A stretch of 64,000 nt of DNA, from positions 28,922,492 to 28,986,491 of the forward strand of contig OX637402.1 in assembly GCA_951799425.1 (NCBI GenBank), written 5' to 3'. The DNA is from Ilex aquifolium. Lineage: Eukaryota; Streptophyta; Magnoliopsida; Aquifoliales; Aquifoliaceae. Under the pieces are notes generated by a model. The model made no database searches, had not been told where the DNA came from, and was given only the letters and a program-made list of their open reading frames with translations. The position numbers and the translations under genes were made by a program. Below are positions 24,854 to 46,596 of the stretch, one piece after another; position 1 is the first letter of the stretch, and the number at the start of each line of letters is the position of its first letter.

Positions 24854-25387
24854 CAAAGAGATTGTATAAAAGACAGAAGATGGAGAAATGAGCTGCATAC
24901 TCAGTTTGTGTTAAGTTGCTAGTAGAAGAAGATTGGCTTATGTTGGGGATTGAATTTACTAGTTTATAAGGAGAAACAGCTGAGGATTGAGGTGTGATAG
25001 TGCTCTTATGCTCTTTTTTTGTGGAAAAATCAACCCAAAAAAAAAAAAAAAAAAAGAAGAGGAATAGGCTCTTAATTCTGGGAGGTCATATGCTTACTTG
25101 TTTATTTGATACTGTTGGCCAGGAAGGAGTGGACTCTGGTGGTCTCCAACAAGGAGTGTGTGAGTAGTACTGTGTGTGTGTTTTGATATTCTTTGATGTA
25201 AATATGGCTGTACGTATGATAAGTAGGCCCGTGTTTATAACAAGTCTCTCTGTAAATAAATCTAATACCCGGAGTGGAAATAGGAAAAAAAAAAAAGAAA
25301 AAAAAGAAGAGAAAATACCACTGTAGAAAATTGGACAATATATTCTATTATTGTTAGTGTAAATAGTCCCTCTGCTGTTAAATAAGT

Positions 25388-25477
<90 letters not shown>
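25388..25477 (+). repeat. Compound microsatellite (TC)n(CA)n
   Basis: About 11 TC units run directly into about 33 CA units. Apparent open frames across it are artefacts of the dinucleotide repeat. Confidence 0.97.
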
Positions 25478-25479
<2 letters not shown>

Positions 25480-27071
25480 GCAAGCTTGGGTTGGAAGAGA
25501 TACCACCCTCTTCATAGCTGGAGAAATCATGCAAATGAGGTGCATGATTGATAAGAATTAAAGGTGTTAAGAACATGGTTTTCATGAGCAAAGGACAGGT
25601 TTGAGTCTGTTCTGTTTGTTCCATCTCTGTGCATATTAAATTTGTGATGGTTCATTTTCAATCATTTGCAAAACAACATCTAGTAGGTCGAGGAAACATT
25701 ACAAATGTGGTCTATCTTCGTCAGCTGTAGCCAATGTTGCTATTAAAGTATCTCTTTCATGTGAGTGCTCTGATACTCCTTGCCCTTTCTTGGAACGGGA
25801 AATGGTTTTTGTACTGAATTTAGTGATTTTATTTGGTGATATAATGGATCATAATCATTGAATTGGTATTGGGTCATAACTGTTGGTGGGTCTCAACTAA
25901 TGACAAAAAATGATAAAATCAGTAAATAAGATTATTAAATAAGGTATATTTAGTGTTGCCCGACTTGGTACGTAGAAGACTAATCCTCCCAAATTTTCTC
26001 ACTTCAAGGAAAAGTCATCGGATTTGACTCCCCGATTCATAAAAGATTATGAGAAAATAAGTTTTGCCTTGACATTATGCCCCCAAAAAAGGCAAACTCA
26101 AGCCATTCCCATTCATTTTTTTTTGGGAGAATTGAAAACCATATTTTTTTTGGGAGAATTCAAAACCATTCAGATAATATAAATTATTCATAATTGGTTT
26201 AGACTCCCACCAACATATTTCTTCGGTGGTAAATCACTCTACATGTACTAACGAGAAACCCACATATATAAATAATGGGTATGGGATAAGATCCAAATCC
26301 GTAACATTATAAATATACTAGTTATAACCCGTACCTAAAAGTAGGATACAATATAAAGTCTGAGTGTCTAAAAAATCGATATAAATATATCAAATAACAA
26401 ATTTTCTTTCCTTCCTTTTTTAAAAAAAAAAAAACTTGACAAAATTAACTCAATATATGATTTCAAAAAAATATCAATATGTATACACTATCGTATATGA
26501 ATAATGTTTGAAATTAAAATTATATGATAAAAATGAGCAATGTGATATAAATAAATAGAAAAAATATATAAAGATAAAATTCAAACTTTTAACTCCTTTA
26601 TTGTATAGACGTAAACATACTGAAATTCCCTCCCCTTAGAATATCGTGAGATTTATAGGTACATTAGACTATGATACGGCCTTTTTTTTTTTTTGTTACA
26701 GGATGTCCAGCGTAAATCAAATCAAAATAATGAAAGAAGGATGCAAAGTAAAGAAGACTTGGATGCCTTACATTCTCATAAACCAACATGGCAGTGTCAG
26801 GACTTGCCAATTGGACAAACAGTTTGTTTTTGGCTTCCTATATTTGTGCTTTTCAACAGATCCAAAATGCTTGGGCGAAGTGCACTCCCCTCCATTTCCA
26901 GCCAATATCAACCATCTTCTCACAAGAATTTATCTTTTCTCATCAAAATCTTCTTCATTCCTTGGCCTTTTTTTGGTGTAATGGCTTCCAAGTGTTCTGC
27001 TATTTCTGAGAAAGAAGAGGCAAAATGTGTCAAGTCTTTGATACATAGAAAATACTAGAGAGAGAGAGAGA
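25478..27071. other. Intergenic region and probable leader of NET2
   Basis: AT-rich. It contains a Helitron-like end at 26318. A pyrimidine tract CTTTTTTTTTTTTTGTTACAG (22 bases, ending near 26701) could be the acceptor of a leader intron, with 26702-27071 as untranslated exon. An ORF there (to 26981) starts upstream of the NET2 ATG in another frame and shows no protein family. Confidence 0.45.
26318..26370 (-). mobile_element. Putative Helitron 3' terminus
   Basis: On the minus strand the sequence reads GTATCCTACTTTTAGGTAC, a short hairpin with one bulge, then GGGTTATAA and CTAGT. A hairpin about 10 bases before CTAG with a following T is the Helitron 3' signature. The matching 5' TC end was not located. 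Wording differs from the 46-58 kb Helitrons, so this would be another family. Confidence 0.4.
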
Positions 27072-30000
27072 ATGTTGCACAGAGCAGCAAGGAATGCATA
27101 TTCATGGTGGTGGGCTAGCCATATCAGGACAAAGCAATCAAAATGGCTGGATCAAAGCCTCCGAGGTACCCATTCTGATCATTTAAATTGAATGTCATTC
27201 AATTGATTACAAGATGGTATTTCCATGTTGTGACATTACTTCTTTTCTCTGTTTTTTTTTTTTTAAAAATATTTTCTAGGAAAAATGTCAGAAATTCTTT
27301 TTCCCTCTATTTTCTGTCATTTATTGAGTATAGGCTTTCTTCCATTTCAATAACAATCACACAACTTTTGTCTTGAAATATATGTCCTGGCCATATTGAG
27401 GTGCCACAAGATTTTAAGTTGATAGACATTAACTTCAGCAAAAGGAAAATAACAAAAAGCTCCAATATTGTTGAGCAGAGTTAAAACAATCATGAAAAAA
27501 GGAAGAAATTTTCGTAATGTTTTTGAACAACTAGAAAATCAGTTCATCGAATAGCATCACAGTATAGAGTTATTATCTCATAAATCGTTAACAATTGTGA
27601 TAATTCATGTTCATTTGCAAAATCACAGACATGGAGGAGAAGGTAGAATACATACTCAAAATCATCAACGAGGATGGAGACTCCTTTGCAAAGAGGGCAG
27701 AAATGTATTACAAGAAGAGGCCAGAGTTAATGAACTTTGTGGAAGATTCTTTTCGGGGATATAGAGCTTTAGCAGAGAGATATGATCATCTATCAAGAGA
27801 GCTGCAGAGCGCCAACAAGACAATAGCAACTGTTTACCCTGAAAGAGTTCAACTATCAATGGATGAAGATGATGATCAAAATTTCCCAACAACATCCAAT
27901 TCTTTCCTTGATGCCAACAAGCCATCCAAAGGTTTGCCGGTGGCTCCAAAGTTAAACATCCCAAAACTTCCCACTGTTCCAAAGAAAAATTCCAAGAGCC
28001 CATCCAGATTAATGTCAAAGAAGGGGCTGCTCAAAATAAATGCTACTGATGCCGCTGCAGCTACTGCAAGTTCAGGGCTGAGCAAAGCTGAGGCACTCAA
28101 GGAACTCGACAAGCTTCAAAAGGATATTTTAGCACTTCAGACAGAAAATGAGTTTGTGAAGAGCTCATATGAAAGTGGGCTAGCAAAGTACTGGGAAATT
28201 GAAAATCAGGTTACTGAAATGCAAGCAAAAGTTACCAGCTTACAAGATGAGTTTGGTATTGGCACAGTTATCGAGGATGATGAAGCTCGAACCTTGATGG
28301 CATCCACAGCTCTAAAATCATGCCTAGATACTTTGGTTAGTTTACAAGAAAAACAGGAGCAATCAACTGAAGAGGCAAGATTAGAGTGCCAAAGAATTCA
28401 GGAAGTCCAAGAACAGTTCAAGACACTAAAAGAACAACTAATCAGCAACAAGACGCATGGACAAGACATCTCTCAAGAATACGTATCAGGTAGTGCAAGT
28501 CAGGAATTGAAGAACTTAGAGCAACAAGTGGACAGTATAGAACAAGAGAGGCATGATTTGAAAATGTTGCGCTCAGAGATTAAAAAGCAATTGCAAGTAA
28601 ATGCAGATAAATCTCCTACCATGTCCGAACTGGCAGAAAAAATCGATGAATTCATTGATAAGGTCATTCTTTTGGAAACCGCAGTATTTTCTCAGAATGC
28701 TCTGGTCAAGAGATTAAGGTCAGAAACAAATGAGCTTCAGGCACACGGTCAGAGGCTAGGAGCTGATAAGGAGACTCTGATAGAGGATTCAGACAGCATG
28801 AGCAACAAGATGAGAGAGTTGGAAGAAGAATTGAACAAGGTTCAAAGCCTCAACCAGAGCGTCAAAAACCAAAACAAGAACCTCCAAATTCATTTCACTG
28901 AAGCCAGTTTAAATGTTGATCATCTCTCTGAGGAATTGACAAGTGTGAAGCCAGATGACAATCCAGACAAAGTTGGAGAAATGCCCAAACCTGTGCAAAC
29001 TGAAGAGGAGAAAAAAGACGATACTGCGAAGCAAAGAACATCCACCAAATATGAGGAGCAGGAATACTTCGTACATTCCATCTCTAGCAACCACATCGTA
29101 GATCTTTCACAAGCTGGTCAAGTGAGAGATGTTCCAGATGCAAATTCTAAAGGATTCAAAAGACAGTACATGAATATGGCTCCTAGTCATAATTCAGTGA
29201 TCTTAAAAGATGCGAGGGAGGATGGGGAAGTGAAGAAAGATGACGTTGCAGATCAAGACTCTTCTATCAAAGCTGAAGAAACAGATTATGGGGAGTCCAA
29301 CCAAAGCAATGAACTTTGGCTAAAAGGCCAAGCTAGAGCTGCTCCAGATGCCAATCCCCAAAACGAAATGAAACGAAGTGACGATATGATGATTCCCGTT
29401 GACAATTCAATGATCTCAAAACTGGGAGAGGAAGTGGGGGAAGACGATGTTCGAGAGCACAGTATTTCTGTCAAAACTGGAAAACAAAACTTCTCTCAGA
29501 TCAACCCAAGGACACACTCTGATACTATGTCAAGAGTGATGATTTTTAAGAATGATATGACAATGGAAGGGGAAAAGAATGTCAGCTTCCCAAATTGCAG
29601 TGCTGTGAAAGCAGATGATGATCTTTCAGGAAATGTTCAAGAGAAAGCTGTTTCAGGTACCACTCCACAAAAGGGCATTCAGTTTGGTAATATAACAGCG
29701 ATCACAAGACATATGGAAACAGAAGAGGAACGAAAAATAGATGGCTTTCCAGATAAAAATATTTCTGTCAAAGCAAAAGAAGACGAAAACTATGCTCAAT
29801 CCAACCCAATTATCAATCTTGATGACATATCATGGGAAATTCAAGAGCCCAAGGCACAAGAGAAAGATGAGAAGCAAGATTTGTTTGAGACAGTACACAG
29901 TGATCTCAATATAGGGCCACAGGAACTTGCTGGAGAGGAGGATGATCAGCCAAATTGGAGACTGCTGTTTTTGAATGGGTTAGAAGACAGAGAGAAGATT

Positions 30001-31113
30001 ATACTGGAAGAATACACCTCAGTTCTTAGGAATTACAAGGAAGTAAAGAAGAAACTCAGTGAAGCAGAGAAGAAAAAGCGGGCCAGTCTTTTTCAATCGG
30101 TGATACAGATAAAAGTTCTGAGGAATGCTAATGCTGTGAAGGATGCAGAGATTCAATCTCTAAATGAAAAACTAATCTTGTTTAAAACAAAGGTAGAAGA
30201 AACTCCTGATGTTGATGAAGGCATAACCACAACTGGCTTTCATGTTTCTGATATTTCCTCACCAAGTTCAGATCAAAAGGCAGTTTGTGACTTGTTAGAA
30301 GAGCATGTTAAATCCTCAGACAGAACAGAAGAAACAACTGTACCAGAAGATGAGAAAATCTCCCACATGGAAGAGCCAGAAGGTAATATCAATTTAGCAT
30401 CTGTTAGTGAACCTCATGCTGTTTCCATTATTGAGGAAAAAATTCGCACGGACATTGATGACCTGCTAGAGGAAAACATAGAGTTCTGGCTGAGATTTAG
30501 CACCTCGTTCCATCAAATACAAAAATTTCAAACTTCAGTCCAGGATTTACAAGAAGAGCTAGTGAAACTGAAGGAACACAAGAAGCAAGATGGAATTACT
30601 AAACACCAGTCAGATGTCCGCCCAATATACAGGCACCTAAGAGAGATACAGACTGAATTAACATTGTGGTTGGAACATAATTCAGTACTAAAAGATGATT
30701 TGCATAACAGATTATCATCTCTGTCCACTATTCAAGAAGAGATATCAAGCTTCTCAAGCCCCGGGTCTAAAGCGGAAGATACAGAGCTCAGTGACTACCA
30801 GGCAGCAAAGTTTCAAGGTGAGGTTCTGAACATGAAACAGGAGAACAACAAAATTGCAGATGAATTACTAGTGGGCCTTGAGCGTGTGAAAGGATTCCAA
30901 GTTGAAATTAAGAGGACTTTAGCACAGCTGGATGAAGAACTTGAAATTTCCACGAAGAACAATCAAACAAAGAACTCATCAAGCCGGTCAAGAATTCCCT
31001 TGAGGTCTTTCCTGTTTGGGGTTAAGCTAAAAAGGCAGAAGCCATCAATCTTTGCATGCATAAGTCCAGCATTGCAGAAACAGTACAGTGATCTAACATC
31101 ATTACCAATATAG
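27072..31113 (+). CDS. NET2: NETWORKED 2-type (NET2) actin-binding protein
   Basis: Exon 1 is 27072-27165 and exon 2 is 27629-31113, together 1192 residues. Exon 1 encodes MLHRAARNAYSWWWASHIRT and KQSKWLDQSL. Exon 2 continues DMEEKVEYILKIINEDGDSF, AKRAEMYYKKRPEL and SFRGYRALAERYDHLSREL. This is the NAB (NET actin-binding, KIP1-like) domain at about residues 10-95. The remainder is mostly coiled coil (about 165-450 and 790-1130), with an acidic, less ordered middle. The C terminus KPSIFACISPALQKQYSDL is the NET2 subgroup signature. Known NET2 proteins bind actin filaments at membranes, mainly in pollen and growing tips; that role is inferred from family. The first ATG preceding the WWW motif was taken as the start. 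No defects seen. Confidence 0.92.
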
Positions 31114-31906
31114 ATTGTCATTAGTTCCCTCTTAGTAAAAAATAGCAACTGCAAATTTTTCCTGGTGGATGCAAATTCTCCATAAAAATCCACACCACTT
31201 GTTCCATCCAGCAAATATATGTTTAATTGCCTTTGGCTCGCATCTTCACATGTCACTTGCTCCAAATTGTTTCATTTCAATAGCAGTTAGGCTCCATAGA
31301 AAGGTGATACTCCATCACAACTTTCAAAGCTGCAAAACAACATACCAGTAAACAACCCAACAATATATATGTACATTGTAACAGAGGACAATACATATGA
31401 AACCTTTTCAAATCACATGTTCCATGAAGAAAAGAAGTGAGATGGATTTCAACGCATTAGGTGGGTAAGTTAGAGTACCTGTAGCTGATCTCGCCATTTC
31501 TAAGCCACAGAGATAATCTTTTCAAATAGCTTATGAGGGTTTTTGTGTACAATCACCCTTCACGTTTTGGGTGGGGCAGGAAACATGTGGGTCGATGCCA
31601 ACTAAGCTTTTCATCCAAAAGACTGGCCCATTCAAACCTCTTTCCACAATTACTAAAATAACATCCCTAGTGAGTGACTCCCGATCTTTGTCAAAGGAGA
31701 AGAGATTACAGAACATCCAAAGAAATACCACAAGATTTGATTTTCTATTCAAAGAAAAAGGCTTAATTTTCACAGACTTCTAATCACTAAGATAGTGCAA
31801 AACATATCCTGCAAAACAAGAAATCCAAAAAGAGAAAGAAAATAGAAAACAAATCAACCCATCCAAAACCGTTTAGGTATGCATTTTCGTACCTATTATT
31901 CCCGTC
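31114..31906. other. Intergenic region between NET2 and the Myb-like pseudogene
   Basis: Convergent gap holding the NET2 3' UTR. Short ORFs on both strands have no family features. I see no repeat or RNA gene. Confidence 0.6.
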
Positions 31907-33897
31907 TTAGTTCCAGCTGTTGCTTTGCCTGGCAATTTCACTTATGCATAACTCCCATCCACAACCAAGCCCGTTAAATACTCTCGCTACCCATTTACTT
32001 TGATCTCCACAGATTCCTGTTTCTAAAGATTGGTTTTTGCCATCGTCCTTCAGTGACGAAATCATCAAACTATCATCCTTTATGTCCCTACACTCAGCAG
32101 TGCCCTGATTGCCAATAATAATGAGTTGATCATTCCCAGCTGTCTCTGCACATGATAAACATAGAATCCACAGCAAAATATTTTTGACTTTTTAAAATTG
32201 CTTCTGAGCTTGGTAAAGTAGTTTGATTTTCTCGAACTTGTTTTTTTGGATCATCATTCGAAACAGAAGCTTGATCTTCTTGAATCCACTTTTTCATTAC
32301 ATTATCTAAAACAGAAGATTGATCTTTTCGAACTTGCAAATCTGTTAGATTGCCTGAAAAAGCAGCTTGATTTCCCTGGACTTTCTCCCTTAGAGCATTG
32401 CCTGAAAAGGCAACTTGATCTTCTTAGACTAGCTGTGTTAGTGCTGGTGCATAGCCTGCAACAGCAGCTTGATACTCTGTTGGTTCATTACTGGAATCAG
32501 ACAGTGTCTTCCACAGTTTTGGCCCTGAGTTCAATGGTTAAAATGGAGGTAGAAACATTAGTCGCTTCAGATGATGCGTTTGATTCGGGGGCAGCGATGG
32601 TAATAAGGAGAACAGTTAGACCTGCGGGCTTCACAGAGTGATCCTGCGCTTGCTGCATTCCAGCAGGCCATGAGGCATTTCGTGGGACAGCAGAAGAGGC
32701 GGTATGTGTAGCTGTCAGACCAGTACGAATGTCGTGCACATTAGGATAAGGACCCAGGTGAGGACAAGGCAATGAGTTTACGTAGCCTGCCGCAGACGAA
32801 TTTATCAAAGAACCTCCTCTGGGTATAATATCAACAGCATTCTTTGCCTGTGCAGCCTTGAGCATTGATGCAGCATTCAATGGGGTAGCAACACGAACCC
32901 CAGCCGCAACTGCAGTAGCTTTTGTTACCAAGAAATATGGGCTGAGATTAGTATTTTTTTAGGTCACTCGAACTTTTGACAATGATTCCGATGTTCCTCA
33001 TCAATGTGCGACTGGTTGAACAGAATCTTGTTGAAAGGGAGGTCTTGATTGTGTGCAAACAGATGAAGCTTCAGCAGCAGTAGGAAGTGCAGAGTACTAG
33101 GTGTGTAGTTTGAATCAGTCCCAGCTGTTTCAAAACAATCAAGTTTGCACAGAACAGTACCTAACAGAAACATAAACTTGTGAAAGGGGGGGGGGGGTTT
33201 CTTTTGCAACCTTACATTTGAAGCTATAATGTAATTAGAGAAAAGGTTTCAATACCCCCTTAATATCCCACATTGAAGATATGAAACATTAACCATGGTA
33301 ACAATTGAATCTTTGCCAGGTCATGCATGAATAACTTCAGGAATTGAAGTGATCAACTGGGAGTAAAACAGAATCATCAATTACAGTGATTCACAGAAAT
33401 ATTCAGAAAGAGGCATCAAGAAGAAGATCAGGAAGAGGATAAACAAAGATACTTAAGAACTCGATCTCGAATTCTTATTGACCGTGTTCATCAGCATGTA
33501 TATTTTATACACGAAATGTACATTGTGGTTTAACTTTTATTTAGCTTGGATTTTCCTTGGGCCTCCCTCACATGGTTTCCATTGGAGTGTTGTCTTTGAC
33601 TGCACTTCAAGACACCTTTGGAAGAGAATGGAAATCCCAGGTGTGGTCTTCTTCACCGATGCATTCCAATCGATCTTCACATCCACAACCTGAGCCACTT
33701 CCTGAAGCAATGGCAGCAATGTCGCAGCCGTATACCTTCTATATCATTAACACAACATAGAGCTCAATCAATAGATACATCTATATACTTCAAATATATA
33801 TATGTTGAAAGTGAGAACAAAAACGCAGAGAGACCTTTGTGAGAGAGTGGTACATGTCTTCTTCACCGATTGATTCCTTTTTGTGATTCTTTGTCAT
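31907..33897 (-). pseudogene. Decayed Myb-like (TRF-like) gene copy lacking its DNA-binding domain
   Basis: Minus-strand pieces follow the order of a plant Myb-like protein family as I remember it. A start exon is at 33835-33897 (MTKNHKKESIGEEDMYHSL). A block at about 33580-33735 reads LLQEVAQVVDVKIDWNASV then KKTTPGIS. A block at 32497-32931 contains ATAVAAGVRVATPLNAASML and PHLGPYPNVHDIRTGLTA. A tail at 32130-32490 has about five degenerate 17-18 residue repeats of the form QAAxSGNxxxxQVxEDQ. The tail is interrupted by an in-frame TAA (about 32430) and lies in a different frame from the preceding block, whose frame closes with TGA. The Myb/SANT helix set expected between the N-terminal and Ala-rich blocks is missing. 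An intron-like gap remains between the first two blocks, so it is not a simple retrocopy. Confidence 0.62.
33185..33197 (+). repeat. G13 homopolymer run
   Basis: An uninterrupted G run inside the pseudogene region. It is a likely site of slippage or assembly error. Confidence 0.85.
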
Positions 33898-35508
33898 CTC
33901 AACCACTGTTTCTTTTCTGCTGAAATTGCATGTTCTGACGAGAAATTGAACAAGAAAGGGCTCTTCAGTAAGAACTATTTCCTATAAAATCACAGTAAGA
34001 CCCTAGATTGAAAAAATGGCTAGAGGAGACGAAGACCAAGACGACGACGCATACAAGTAGTAAATAAAATAGAGTCAGCTGTCTGTTATGTTTGCTTTGA
34101 TCGTGCAAGTCTTTGAAAGGGGTAAATTGTTGAAATTAAAAACATAGGGAAGCTAATTGCAACATCAGTCAAAGTTGGAGGGGATAATTTGTCATTAACC
34201 CTTCAAAAAATAAAAGACGAATTTCAATTTGTACCTTAAAAGATTTCAAATTTCACATTTTGTACTCTTAAATATTAAAATTTTCATAATGCACCCTTAA
34301 TATATCAAATTATTACCATGTAGCCCTTCTGTTAGGTTTCCGTTAGTTTTTTTGTTAATGTGAATGAGTTGACTCTTGACGAAAAAAATAACGAACGCTA
34401 ACAGAAAAGTCACATTATAACACTTTTGATGTAATTATAGTGTAATGTAAAAAATTTAATATTTGAAGGTACAAAATAAAAAACTTAAATTTTTTTAGGA
34501 TACAAAGAGCAAAAAGTCCAAAAACAAAACCATTCCATAGCATAAATGAGAGATATGGGTCAGGTTTTATTTTTCAAAGTTTATTGACATGATATTATTT
34601 GATTTTCTAGTATTTGAATGACATGAATCTTTGGTTTATAGGGCATAGAGATGATGGTAAGTTTAGTTATAAGAGTAAGGTTTTAATCTTAGACTTTTAA
34701 TTCACAGATTATTCGCATCAACTTGAACATAAAAAATATGATTAAGTCAAGTAAATATTAGACCATCTAACATGATTACTTAAACATATAAATCGATGAT
34801 TGACTAACTTGTACATATTCAAGTTGATACGATTCAAACATCAAGCAAATTAAATTAATTTTATCCCTTTATGGACTATATATAAGATGGTATTACTACT
34901 AAATCCAACAGTATGTACCTTGGCTGGATTGGTGCAAGTGATCTCACAAATTGGAATCACAACCATTTTGCCACCATCACCATCTGACCTCTTTCCCTTT
35001 TTTTATGGGCATAACAGGCAAATCAGTGGGCCAATCCTCTTTTTTTCTCTATTTTTCCGTGTTGAACTGTACATAAGAACGCAATATTGCTCCATTATGA
35101 CATAAAGAACACAATATTGCTCCATTATGACATGATAAAGATATTACGGATTTATATCATGAAAAAAAATAGAATTGCGTACTGAAATTTTGTGCATTGG
35201 ACCTTCTTTCTTCCGTACATAAGAGAACTGATACAATGCAAATGGTGTGCTATCTATCTGTATATTACAGATTGTTTTGAGCAACCATGAGCTTTATTCA
35301 ATTATTCTTACAAAACCATTGAAAATATAATCTACAAAACATGGATACATCGGAAAGAAAAAAAAAATGAGAGCCTAAAAATAAGTTATTTGCTCACTTA
35401 GAAGTTGCAAGGAACCCTTTAACAAGTTTGAGGTGGGGAAAAAAAGAAGAAGCAATTCACATGCCAAAAATGCCCCAAATAACCTTGGAGAGCGAAGTTC
35501 GAAATTGA
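33898..35508. other. Intergenic region upstream of the pseudogene and downstream of the reductase
   Basis: AT-rich. The part at 34186-34520 has the style of decayed intergenic repeats (TGTACCTTAAAAG..., ...CATGTAGCCCTTCTG, then TAACAGAAAAGTCAC), but I cannot name a family. A 24-bp direct repeat ending TTGCTCCATTATGACAT occurs twice near 35077-35130. No genes seen. Confidence 0.5.
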
Positions 35509-45375
<9,867 letters not shown>

Positions 45376-45402
45376 CTTCCTCCGTACCGATCCAAATTCC
45401 AA

Positions 45403-45700
45403 TTCGAAACTCCCAATCTTTCTCTCTCTCTCTCAATCACTCAAAAAGTTCACAATTCTACCATTCTCTCTCTACATATACGTCTCTAAGTTTGTACTTC
45501 TTCTCCGAAACTTGATCCAAAATCAATAAATTAAATGCGGAAGAAGCTTTCTACCTAGAATTCTCCTTGCGATCTCTATATCTAATCACAGGCGTATCTA
45601 TACTTGTTCGTCTGTCTCTTTCTCTATCTCTCTAGGGCTTTTCAATGATGTAATTTCTCTCTCTCTATATATATATACATATTATCGTCGAACCCTTGGA
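45403..45700 (-). promoter_or_regulatory. Leader and proximal promoter of the P450 reductase
   Basis: Immediately upstream of the start codon on the minus strand lies a GA-rich (plus strand CT-rich, 45419-45436) leader. An alternating TA stretch at 45665-45680 could supply a TATA function. The transcription start cannot be fixed from sequence alone. Confidence 0.4.
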
Positions 45701-46030
45701 AGAGGAGATGGTGGAGAGAGAGGAGCGGCAGTGGTGGTAGCAAAAGAAGGGAGGGGAGGGGGTGCCGCTCTGGCTCTGGTATTGTCTCCTGCTGTTCAGC
45801 TTTTGACAATAAACTTTTGGAGGCCTTTTTACTCGCGATTTGTTGTACTTTATGACCGGTGAGAGTTGACAAATGGTAACCGACTTGTTGGTTGTACCCA
45901 ATATTCAGAGATTTGAGTTTCTATAATTACTACAATTCCATAAAACTAAATATATTTTCAACGTCTAGAAATAAGATGCTTTCTGACAGATATATAAAGT
46001 GATATATCTATATACATATATATAATATAA

Positions 46031-46596
46031 CTAGTTATTGTCTGTGTCTGAAGGCACAGTGTAATAAAAAATGGTAAACAATAAACATATTTATATTCAT
46101 ATCCAAAATTAAATCACAAACATAAAGAAGAGATAAATGAATTTAAGTATCGATTTGTAGTGGGGGTGAGAGGTGGTGGGCGGCAGTGGTGGTGGTAAGA
46201 GACGGTGATGGTTGTGGTGGGTGGCAATGATGGTGGTGGCGGTGGCGACAATGATGGTGGTGGCGGAGGTGGCGACGGTGGTGATGGAGGCGGCAGTGGT
46301 GGCGACGGCGGCGGCGGTGGAGGTGGGGGTGGGGGTGGGGGTAGAGGTAGTGGTGGGGCGGTTTTAAACACTATTATTTTTTTAAAGTATTTATGAGAAA
46401 TAATTTCTAGAAATACTTTTAAAAAATCACTCCAAACACACCCTTAAACCCCTATTTTTCCTATTAAATTTAGGATGTTAATAATAGCCGTTAGATTAAT
46501 TTTAAAGTAAAATTTAAAGCGATCTCAACCGCGAATAGCAAAAGTCATTTTGTTTATCTTTTGAGATTTAAATTGTAAGCTACTTTATTATATAGA
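46031..46596 (-). mobile_element. Non-autonomous Helitron, copy A
   Basis: Read on the minus strand it starts A|TCTATATAATAAAGTAGC at 46596. It carries a GGT/CCA-rich block (46161-46355) and ends with the hairpin GTGCCTTCAGACAC, then GACAATAA and CTAG|T at 46031. The 5' TC, 3' CTRR, terminal hairpin and insertion between A and T are the Helitron hallmarks. It matches copies B and C closely outside the microsatellite. There is no Rep/helicase gene, so it would depend on an autonomous element elsewhere. Confidence 0.85.

Noticed and set aside
25262..25624. 120-codon frame with (CV)n and (ER)n
   Set aside because: Product of the (TC)n(CA)n microsatellite.
26646..27058. Overlapping frames of 111-121 codons before NET2
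   Set aside because: No conserved motif; the region is more likely untranslated leader.
32246..32641. 131-codon plus-strand frame rich in Leu-Asp repeats
   Set aside because: Opposite strand of the degenerate repeat tail of the Myb-like pseudogene.
46114..46396. Long proline- or glycine-rich open frames on both strands
   Set aside because: They are translations of the GGT/CCA microsatellite inside Helitron copy A; the same holds at 57058-57373 and 57656-57923.
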